Made by a program: the position numbers and the translations under genes
In this document: piece after piece, positions 1 through 5,573 of the stretch
Layout of the letters: each line of letters opens with the position of its first letter
How positions within the stretch are numbered: the stretch's first letter is position 1
Notes under the pieces: generated by a model
Seen by the model: only the letters and a program-made list of their open reading frames with translations
What the model was told of the DNA's origin: nothing
Databases searched by the model: none
Assembly: GCA_025360355.1 (NCBI GenBank)
Contig: JANYCL010000079.1
Location: forward strand, 1-7,076
Direction of reading: 5' to 3'
From: Sphingobacteriaceae bacterium
GTDB taxonomy: Bacteria > Bacteroidota > Bacteroidia > B-17B0 > Aurantibacillaceae
Length of the DNA: 7,076 nt

Positions 1-90
1 TGCCGAACCATATTTGGTTTTATAATAGGAGATCGGTTTCAGAAGGCGGATCATTGCTACACCGCACTCGTGTTTTATTACATCGCTCAT
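1..90 (-). CDS. Amidophosphoribosyltransferase (PurF-type), N-terminal fragment
   Basis: Only the first 30 codons are present; the gene runs off the left edge. The translation begins MSDVIKHECGVAMIRLLKP. PurF-type glutamine amidotransferases make 5-phosphoribosylamine from PRPP and glutamine, the first committed step of purine synthesis in the cytoplasm. They use an N-terminal cysteine exposed by removal of a short propeptide. Here Cys9 sits in H-E-C-G-V-A, comparable to the E-C-G-V context at the mature N terminus of Bacillus-type PurF, which implies an eight-residue propeptide. The LLKP...YYKTKYG stretch resembles a Bacteroidota-specific PurF-like family that I recall as longer than canonical PurF. 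The start is fixed by the need to keep Cys9: the next Met, residue 13, would lose the nucleophile. The gene is divergent from the secreted-protein gene to its right. Other Ntn-type amidotransferases such as GlmS carry the Cys directly after Met, so they fit less well. No gene symbol is given because paralogues exist and only the N terminus is visible. Confidence 0.82.
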   Translation of the reverse strand, partial: MSDVIKHECGVAMIRLLKPISYYKTKYGSA

Positions 91-100
91 TTCAGGACCA

Positions 101-108
101 CAAAGGTA
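101..108 (-). promoter_or_regulatory. Bacteroidota-type -7 element (TACCTTTG) for the purF-like gene
   Basis: On the minus strand TACCTTTG matches the TAnnTTTG -7 consensus of the primary sigma factor of Bacteroidota. It ends 10 nt before the start codon. Transcription would then begin only about 5-7 nt upstream of the ATG, giving a nearly leaderless mRNA. No good TTG/TTTG -33 element is visible at the expected distance, so this is an inference from a single short motif. Confidence 0.45.
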
Positions 109-182
109 GGTGTTTGTATGGTTTTTTACTATTTAGATTTAAACATTGAGCGCCAAAAAAAACCAAGCATTTAACTAATTAT

Positions 183-218
183 TTTTGCTCCAAAACCCAT
201 CCTTTTGCTCTTTTGCTT
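183..218 (+). repeat. Three short TTTTGCT direct repeats in the divergent intergenic region
   Basis: TTTTGCTC occurs at 183-190 and 203-210, and TTTTGCTT at 211-218. The last two copies are directly adjacent, and the first lies 20 nt upstream of the second. They sit between two divergent genes, 50-90 nt upstream of the predicted plus-strand -33 element. They could be a regulator site, or chance in a T-rich region; no palindromic operator is evident. Confidence 0.25.
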
Positions 219-268
219 CGTTATAGTATAATAAACACCAGTATGCTGAAAATTAAGCTGTTAAAGAC

Positions 269-299
269 TTGGTGTTTTAACTATAAATAACTAAATTTG
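269..299 (+). promoter_or_regulatory. Bacteroidota-type promoter (TTG - N20 - TAAATTTG) for the secreted CotH-like gene
   Basis: TTG at 269-271 and TAAATTTG at 292-299 are separated by 20 nt, matching the -33/-7 architecture (TTG, then TAnnTTTG) of Bacteroidota primary promoters. Transcription would begin roughly at 304-307. That places the first ATG (308) almost at the transcript's 5' end and the second in-frame ATG (329) after a leader of about 22-25 nt. This bears on which start codon is used. Confidence 0.6.
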
Positions 300-307
300 A
301 AGTTTAG

Positions 308-3262
308 ATGAAAAATACCTTTACGCAAATGAAAAGAATTCTATTTTTTATTTTTTTGGCATTATTTCTTAATTCTGCCAAATCACAAATTGTAATGAAT
401 GAAGTTAGTTGGACCAATATGGGTCCGAATAAAGATGGTTTCAATAACTTCGAAGATTATGTGGAATTATATAACGCAACGCCCGGTTTTAGTTTATCAT
501 TAGATAATTATTATTTAACCAATGATCCTGCCAATTTATATAAATGGAAATTCCCGAATGGAATTAGCATGGGCTCAATTCCTGCTGCAAATGCATTTAT
601 GGTTGTATGGTTGTCAGGGCGTAATACACTGGAAACACCAGCGGTTCCTAATCCGGGACCACCATTCCGTTACCATACAAACTTTACTCTTGAACAATGT
701 AAAAATCAATGGTTAATTTTATCTTATAACGGTGTTATTAAAGATTCTTTATTTGTAAGAAGAACTAAGCCGGGAGATAATTGGGGAAGGTATTCAACAG
801 TTGCGCCGATCGGAGCTGATTATTATGTAACTCCAATGCCTCCGAATGTTGGATGGAAATTACTTCAAGGCGCTAGCGGAACTCCAGCTTCTTTTGAAAA
901 ACGTAATTCCTTTTATGCTCCAGGTATAGTTTATTTAGGTTATGCTCCAGTTCCAACATTTTCTGCTGCTCCCGGTTTTACTGCTCCGGGAAATGGTATG
1001 TACACTATGTCAATACCTGATACAGTTAATTTCCAGATCAATTACACAATGGGAAATTGTAATCAATTAGGCGGCGATATCCCTTGCGCAAGTTATACCG
1101 GTTGCATTGGTACTCCTCTTGCCTCACAAACTTTTACTTACGTGGATGATATTAATAGTCCGAATCCTGTAAATGGAAATACTAATGTTATTACTGCTGT
1201 TACTTATCCTAAACCTAATGGGGTGGGTTCAGCCTCTCTTGCTAATTCATATTTACCAAGTTTCGAGGAAACAAATACTTATTTTGATGGTGCCGACTTG
1301 TCGGTCAATCCCGGTTTCGGATGTTTGTCCGTCGTCACAAATACTACTTTCTTTACAACTGCGATCAGTCAGAGTTTACATGTCGAGTATTTTGATAAAA
1401 ATAAATTTTATTCTGAGGCCGGCGGAAGTTTATCTCAACCACCAAATGATGGATGGATAAATCAGCAGAGAGGTTTTGATGTTGGTTTTGATGACCGTAC
1501 AGGTGAAGGATGCCGGTTAACCGGAAATATTTATAACGATGCTACTTTTGGTGTGAGTACCCGAACCATATTCCCAAATTTCGAAATACGTGCTGCGGGT
1601 AAAGATAATTTTTCGGTTAGAACTCCAACAGCTTCCACTCCTCCGATATTAAGAACCACTCACATGCGTGATGCGTTCGTGCAAACATACGCTATGAAGA
1701 GTGGCTTGTCTTTGGATGGTCTTCATTATAAACCAATACGTACTTTTGTGAACGGTTGCTATTGGGGTATTTATGAATTCCGCGAAATTCCTGATCAGGA
1801 TTATTTAAATTATTATTATGGAATTAACAGAGATTCAGTTGATATTCTTCGTCAGCACTTTGTTGGTTCAGTTATACCACCCACTGTAAACCGCGATACC
1901 GGTTGGGTTACAACACCAATGGCACCCGGACCATTACAAAGTACAGTTGGTGTTTTTAATTACGCTACCAAACTTCCAGTGTTTTTAAGTCCGAGTGTTT
2001 ATTACGATAATACCATGAAACGCATAAACAAATATAGCTTCATGGATTATTTCATTTACAATAGTTATTTAGTAAATAATGATGCTATAGCTTTAAATAC
2101 ATCTTGGTGGAGAAAAATTAATAACGGTAATCACCCTGCTTATGCAGATACATTAATGAAATGGCGTTATTTTATGTGGGACATGAATAATGTTTTAGGA
2201 TTAGCATATGCTTTAAAAGATCCTGCATATCCGGCAGTACCAATGACATTCACTGCATCGAACATGCAAACCACATCGCCTTGTATCTATACCAGCACTT
2301 TACTAACCGGTCCGGTAGGAAGTTACACCACACCTGCTTCGGCTTATGTTGGAAGTACAATTCTTCTATCGCGTTTTTTACTCAATGCACAATTTAAAAA
2401 CCAATATTTGAATCGGTATATGGATCTCTTGAATACAACTTTAAGTTGTAATAAAATGATCCCGCATTTCGATTATTTCAGAAGCATATTTACACCTGAG
2501 ATCCCTCTTCACTCTGCTTTCTGGCAAACCACCGTACAGGATTGGGAATATGCAATGGATACTCTTCGTCTCCGTTTATTACAGCGTTGTGATAAAGCGG
2601 ATTCCTTGCTTAGTAAATGTATGAATATGAACGGGCCTTACGATATTACAATTGATGTGAAACCGTCAGGTGCAGGTACAGTTGATTTTAATAGTTTACA
2701 CCTAAGTAATTTTGTTTGGGCAGGACAGTATTATCAAAATAAAGTTCCAGCTTATTTATTCTCGTTCATTAAAGCAGCACCAATCGATACTTCTCTTTAT
2801 GTATTTGATCATTGGGAATGGACCTCAACAACTAATAGTCCAACAGCCTCGCCGCCTGATACAAAATATACAATTGCCACTTCCTTAAGTTCCGGAAATG
2901 GCGGCTATTTGTATAAGGACTCCCTAAGTTTCGTTATTGGTTCGAGCGATAACATAACAGCTGTGTTTGCTGATAAACGAAGTGATATTGTGATGCCAAC
3001 CGGTTTTACTCCGAATGGTGACGGTATCAATGATATTTTTTCTCCATTAGGCTTGCAAGCAAAATATGCACGCGATTATGAAATGCAGGTTTGGAACCGG
3101 TGGGGCGAGGAAGTCTTTCGGGCTAATGAATATACTTTCGGATGGGACGGAACCCATAAAGGTACGCCTGCGCAAACCGGAGTTTATGCTTACATGCTAA
3201 AATATAAGAACGTAGAAAACGAAAGTAAAATTATAAAAGGCAACGTTACCTTAATACGCTAA
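308..3262 (+). CDS. Secreted CotH-kinase-like protein with lamin-tail-like domain and T9SS type B sorting domain
   Basis: This is a 984-aa multidomain exported protein. A signal peptide covers residues 8-26, with MKRILFF, a hydrophobic core and likely cleavage before Gln27. Residues 28-160 resemble a lamin-tail domain (INEV-like start, then a YVELYN motif and YYLTNDP). Residues 210-320 look like the degenerate chitobiase-type C-terminal module often found between lamin-tail and CotH domains. Residues 357-770 resemble the CotH kinase-like fold: HVEYFD, RDAF at 454, VNGCYWGIYEFRE at 481-493, NNDAIALN at 590-597 and WDMNN at 624-628. Residues 779-889 resemble a bacterial extracellular repeat module. 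Residues 897-984 are the gliding-motility-associated domain (PTGFTPNGDGINDIF; WNRWGEEVF; GVYAYMLKYKN), the type B signal for T9SS export. A role in surface display or adhesion is inferred, and kinase activity is unproven because Asn627 replaces the second motif Asp. The in-frame ATG at 329 is a credible alternative start that gives a conventional signal peptide. The PorP/SprF gene follows 24 nt downstream. Confidence 0.85.
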   Translation: MKNTFTQMKRILFFIFLALFLNSAKSQIVMNEVSWTNMGPNKDGFNNFEDYVELYNATPGFSLSLDNYYLTNDPANLYKWKFPNGISMGSIPAANAFMVVWLSGRNTLETPAVPNPGPPFRYHTNFTLEQCKNQWLILSYNGVIKDSLFVRRTKPGDNWGRYSTVAPIGADYYVTPMPPNVGWKLLQGASGTPASFEKRNSFYAPGIVYLGYAPVPTFSAAPGFTAPGNGMYTMSIPDTVNFQINYTMGNCNQLGGDIPCASYTGCIGTPLASQTFTYVDDINSPNPVNGNTNVITAVTYPKPNGVGSASLANSYLPSFEETNTYFDGADLSVNPGFGCLSVVTNTTFFTTAISQSLHVEYFDKNKFYSEAGGSLSQPPNDGWINQQRGFDVGFDDRTGEGCRLTGNIYNDATFGVSTRTIFPNFEIRAAGKDNFSVRTPTASTPPILRTTHMRDAFVQTYAMKSGLSLDGLHYKPIRTFVNGCYWGIYEFREIPDQDYLNYYYGINRDSVDILRQHFVGSVIPPTVNRDTGWVTTPMAPGPLQSTVGVFNYATKLPVFLSPSVYYDNTMKRINKYSFMDYFIYNSYLVNNDAIALNTSWWRKINNGNHPAYADTLMKWRYFMWDMNNVLGLAYALKDPAYPAVPMTFTASNMQTTSPCIYTSTLLTGPVGSYTTPASAYVGSTILLSRFLLNAQFKNQYLNRYMDLLNTTLSCNKMIPHFDYFRSIFTPEIPLHSAFWQTTVQDWEYAMDTLRLRLLQRCDKADSLLSKCMNMNGPYDITIDVKPSGAGTVDFNSLHLSNFVWAGQYYQNKVPAYLFSFIKAAPIDTSLYVFDHWEWTSTTNSPTASPPDTKYTIATSLSSGNGGYLYKDSLSFVIGSSDNITAVFADKRSDIVMPTGFTPNGDGINDIFSPLGLQAKYARDYEMQVWNRWGEEVFRANEYTFGWDGTHKGTPAQTGVYAYMLKYKNVENESKIIKGNVTLIR
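2999..3259 (+). other. Region encoding the T9SS type B C-terminal domain (gliding-motility-associated domain)
   Basis: This stretch encodes about residues 898-984 of the CotH-like protein. The hallmarks are TPNGDGINDIF near its start, a central MQVWNRWGEEVFRAN strand pair, a GWDGTHKG loop, and TGVYAYMLKYKN followed by a KGNVTLIR ending. In Flavobacterium and relatives, this domain directs cargo through the type IX secretion apparatus across the outer membrane. Unlike the shorter type A domain, it typically needs an SprF-like partner. Such a partner is encoded immediately downstream here. Confidence 0.85.
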
Positions 3263-3286
3263 ACACGAATTGAACAAAAGATTTTT

Positions 3287-4378
3287 ATGAAAAAATTAAG
3301 TATACTTTTCTTTCTTTTATTATCCATTTTAAATCTTGATCTAAGATCTCAGGATATTCATTTGGCACAGATCCAGGAAGCACCTTTGGTTTATAATCCG
3401 GCTAATACAGGCTTCTTTTCAGGTTACTCCAGAGTAATTGCAGGTTACCGTAATCAATGGGCATCAATGGGTAAGCCTTACCAAACAATGGGCTTATCAG
3501 TTGACGGGGGTATTTTCAGAAACCGTTACAAAAATGCTTTCTTAGGGATTGGCTTAAATATATTTAATGATAAAGCCGGTGCTGCTGCTATACAATTAAC
3601 CAACGTTAATTTTAATATCTGCGCCATATTAAAAGCCTCTAAAAGAACTATTTTTGCAGCTGGTATTTATGGAGGTATTTCCATGAACAGCGGTAAATAT
3701 TCTAATCTTACTTATGCCAGTCAGTTTAATGGTACCGAGATCGATCCGAATTTATCTTCACAGGAATCTGTAAACTATCACAACTTTACCAATTCTGATT
3801 TTGGTGCAGGTTTAGCTTACGAATATTCGAATTTAAAAACGCATAACGACCGTGATGATATTAAGAGTATCCGCATTGGTGTTGCAGCATATCATTTGAA
3901 TAAAGCGCCACAAAATTTCGGAAGTAATACTTACACAACAACAACAGGTCTTTCCATTACTAAAGATCCTTACATCTTGCCTACACGTTATGTAGCTTCA
4001 ATTGTATCAAGATTTGATATCAACAATACTAAAATATCGATCACGCCAACTATTATTTACATGAGGCAGGCAAATGCAACTGAAATAACAGCCGGTACTT
4101 ATGTAAAATACCGTTTTAAAAATGGTACAAAAATTACAGGTGAAAAAGTTGAGAATTGTATTGGAGTTGGATTATTTTATCGCGTTAATGATGCTATCAT
4201 ACCTCAGTTTTTAATTGACATGGGTAGTTATGCCATTGGAATTTCTTATGATGCCAATGTATCCAGCTACAGAAAAGCTTCACGTACTGTTGGTGGCTTC
4301 GAAATATCATTACGTTACAATAAATTAGCCGATGCTTTGTTTAACAAACGCAGCGAATACACCAAAGGAAAGAAATAG
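3287..4378 (+). CDS. PorP/SprF family type IX secretion membrane protein
   Basis: This is a 363-aa predicted outer-membrane beta-barrel protein with a signal peptide (residues 1-21; MKKLSILFFLLLS, cleavage near Ser21-Gln22). Family hallmarks are D-I-H-L-A-Q near the mature N terminus, YNPANTG at 36-42, YRNQW at 54-58, many alternating amphipathic strands rich in Gly and aromatic residues, and a closing GGFEISLRY at 336-344. The length is usual for the PorP/SprF family. In Flavobacterium, SprF is needed to export and attach its adjacent cargo SprB, and other type B cargoes have their own SprF-like partners. The gene starts 24 nt after the CotH-like cargo gene on the same strand with no terminator between them, so the two are probably one operon and functional partners. 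It is more likely a cargo-specific SprF paralogue than the core PorP, because no other core T9SS genes are nearby; no gene symbol is given because many paralogues exist per genome. Confidence 0.88.
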   Translation: MKKLSILFFLLLSILNLDLRSQDIHLAQIQEAPLVYNPANTGFFSGYSRVIAGYRNQWASMGKPYQTMGLSVDGGIFRNRYKNAFLGIGLNIFNDKAGAAAIQLTNVNFNICAILKASKRTIFAAGIYGGISMNSGKYSNLTYASQFNGTEIDPNLSSQESVNYHNFTNSDFGAGLAYEYSNLKTHNDRDDIKSIRIGVAAYHLNKAPQNFGSNTYTTTTGLSITKDPYILPTRYVASIVSRFDINNTKISITPTIIYMRQANATEITAGTYVKYRFKNGTKITGEKVENCIGVGLFYRVNDAIIPQFLIDMGSYAIGISYDANVSSYRKASRTVGGFEISLRYNKLADALFNKRSEYTKGKK

Positions 4379-4408
4379 CCCCGTATTTCTTTATTTAATT
4401 TTTTATTT
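4369..4408 (+). terminator. Hairpin plus T-rich tail overlapping the porP/sprF stop codon
   Basis: A perfect 9-bp inverted repeat (AAAGAAATA at 4369-4377, TATTTCTTT at 4384-4392) encloses the six-base loop GCCCCG. It is followed by a T-rich tract (4393-4408) that includes six consecutive T. The left arm contains most of the porP/sprF TAG stop codon. The layout is that of an intrinsic terminator, but the stem is very AT-rich and therefore weak. It may reduce read-through into the DUF4340-like gene rather than block it fully, because that gene starts directly after the T tract with no separate promoter visible. Confidence 0.5.
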
Positions 4409-5449
4409 ATGAAGAATAAGTCTTCCTTAATTGTCATTACAATTTTAACTCTGGCCTGCGCCGCTTCCTATTATTTGTATAAAAACAAAACATCAGGCAG
4501 CACCGTTGATAAAGATGCGCGCGATTTTAAAATTGAAGATACCGCATCTGTCACCAAAATTTTTATTGCTGATAAAAATAATCACAGCATTACTTTAGAG
4601 CGCACAAAAACCGGGTGGGTTACAACCAATAAATATCCTGCACGCGCTGATGCTATCAATCTTTTATTGTACACTATGAAAATGCTGGATGTAAAATCTC
4701 CGGTATCAAAAAATGCAAAACCCAATGTTATAAATTACATGATCGGTCACGCCGTTAAGGTTCAGGTGTATAAAGGGGATGATCTGATAAAACAATATTA
4801 TGTAGGACATGAAAACGCCGAAAACGACGCCACCTACATGATCCTAACCAATATTGATAATGGTGAAAATTACGAAAATCCATTTTTAATGTGCATTCCC
4901 GGCTTTCAGGGTTATTTATCGTCGCGATATTTTATCAGTGAAGATGAATGGCGTGAACGGATGATAATTAATTACACACCACCTCAATTAAAAGCGATTA
5001 AGCTTGAATTTGCAGAGCATCCTGACTCCTCTTTCGTAATTAAATTAAACAGCACCACCAGTTTTGAACTGCAAAAATTAAATGGCACTCCAATTCCATT
5101 TGATGAAGCAAAAATGAAACAATACCTGGCTTATTTTCAAAACATCAGTTACGAAAAACTCCTGACCAATGTAAATAGGAAATTGGTTGATTCGGTACAG
5201 AACGCGGCACCTTTCATAAAACTGAGTATTACCGACGTAAAAAACAATACAAAACAATTTAATTTTGTCCGCAAAAATTCAACACCGGAGTTAAACGTAA
5301 AATACAGCACACATTACATTTACGACCCAGACAGACTATTTTTGCATTACGGTACAGAAAAGGATGTAGTGTTGGTACAGTATTATGTATTCGGCAAAAT
5401 AATTCAAACCTACGGGTATTTCCTCCCGAAAATTGGTGTTAAAAAGTAG
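4409..5449 (+). CDS. DUF4340-like membrane-anchored protein
   Basis: This is a 346-aa protein with an N-terminal hydrophobic segment (residues 7-24) acting as a membrane anchor or uncleaved signal. The rest is predicted to be outside the cytoplasm. The region from about residue 38 onward resembles DUF4340-type proteins of Bacteroidota: RDFKIEDTASVTKIFIADK, then LERTKTGW..TNKYPARADAINLLL, a YKGDDLIKQYYVG strand and PGFQGYLSSRYF...EWRER. The biochemical function is unknown. From memory of the family, DUF4340 genes often stand beside GldF/GldG-type ABC transporter genes; none is present in this window. Cys17 lies in T-L-A-C, which lacks the usual Leu/Val/Ile at -3 of a lipobox and is followed by more hydrophobic residues, so a lipoprotein is less likely than a transmembrane anchor. 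It is 30 nt downstream of porP/sprF across a weak terminator-like hairpin, and its own transcript ends at a clear terminator. Confidence 0.72.
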   Translation: MKNKSSLIVITILTLACAASYYLYKNKTSGSTVDKDARDFKIEDTASVTKIFIADKNNHSITLERTKTGWVTTNKYPARADAINLLLYTMKMLDVKSPVSKNAKPNVINYMIGHAVKVQVYKGDDLIKQYYVGHENAENDATYMILTNIDNGENYENPFLMCIPGFQGYLSSRYFISEDEWRERMIINYTPPQLKAIKLEFAEHPDSSFVIKLNSTTSFELQKLNGTPIPFDEAKMKQYLAYFQNISYEKLLTNVNRKLVDSVQNAAPFIKLSITDVKNNTKQFNFVRKNSTPELNVKYSTHYIYDPDRLFLHYGTEKDVVLVQYYVFGKIIQTYGYFLPKIGVKK

Positions 5450-5460
5450 TTCAAAACTAA

Positions 5461-5483
5461 ACCTATTATTATAGGTGTTTTTT
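5461..5483 (+). terminator. Rho-independent terminator after the DUF4340-like gene
   Basis: ACCTAT (5461-5466) pairs perfectly with ATAGGT (5471-5476) around a TATT loop, followed by G and six T (5478-5483). It begins 11 nt after the DUF4340-like stop codon and precedes the dnaN promoter region. It would separate the secretion-related unit from dnaN. The stem is short (6 bp), but the placement and T tract are typical. Confidence 0.7.
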
Positions 5484-5494
5484 AAGGCGAAACT

Positions 5495-5502
5495 TACATT
5501 TG
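5495..5502 (+). promoter_or_regulatory. Bacteroidota-type -7 element (TACATTTG) upstream of dnaN
   Basis: TACATTTG matches the TAnnTTTG consensus and lies 71 nt before the dnaN start and 11 nt after the upstream terminator. No clear TTG is present at the -33 distance; that region is T-rich (TGTTTTTT). Transcription would start near 5507, giving dnaN a leader of about 65 nt that contains the hairpin at 5516-5537. Confidence 0.5.
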
Positions 5503-5515
5503 TTAAGTAGAATTT

Positions 5516-5537
5516 GCGGTATTTTAAGCTTTACCGC
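5516..5537 (+). promoter_or_regulatory. Inverted repeat in the predicted dnaN leader
   Basis: GCGGTA (5516-5521) and TACCGC (5532-5537) form a perfect 6-bp GC-rich arm pair around a 10-nt loop that itself contains the palindrome AAGCTT. It has no following T tract, so it is not a terminator. It could be an operator just downstream of the predicted transcription start or an RNA hairpin in the dnaN 5' leader. No known regulator is implied by the sequence. Confidence 0.4.
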
Positions 5538-5573
5538 CGATTGAGTATTAATGCTTACTGATAAAAAAGACTT

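Noticed and set aside
291..307. Short inverted repeat CTAAA-N7-TTTAG overlapping the promoter -7 element
   Set aside because: The five-base AT-rich arms are expected by chance in this composition, and the sequence is already explained by the promoter element.
522..716. Open frame of 64 codons overlapping the CotH-like gene in another frame
   Set aside because: It lies wholly inside a confident large coding region, has no recognisable motif or promoter, and its composition is that of a shadow frame.
1173..1460. Open frame of 95 codons rich in Leu/Ile inside the CotH-like gene
   Set aside because: It is fully overlapped by the real gene; the hydrophobic runs arise from out-of-frame reading of AT-rich codons, not a true membrane protein.
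308..3262. Function as a spore-coat kinase, suggested by the CotH similarity
   Set aside because: The Bacteroidota context, signal peptide and T9SS sorting domain point to an extracellular protein. CotH-like folds are widespread outside spore formers, so a spore role is not supported.
4451..4462. Lipoprotein signal at Cys17 of the DUF4340-like protein
   Set aside because: The residues before Cys are T-L-A, without the usual hydrophobic residue at -3, and the hydrophobic segment continues past the Cys, which fits a membrane anchor better.
5450..5573. Replication origin next to dnaN
   Set aside because: No DnaA-box-like TTATCCACA motifs or AT-rich 13-mer array are seen, and dnaA is not adjacent. 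The gap is explained by a terminator, a promoter-like element and a hairpin.
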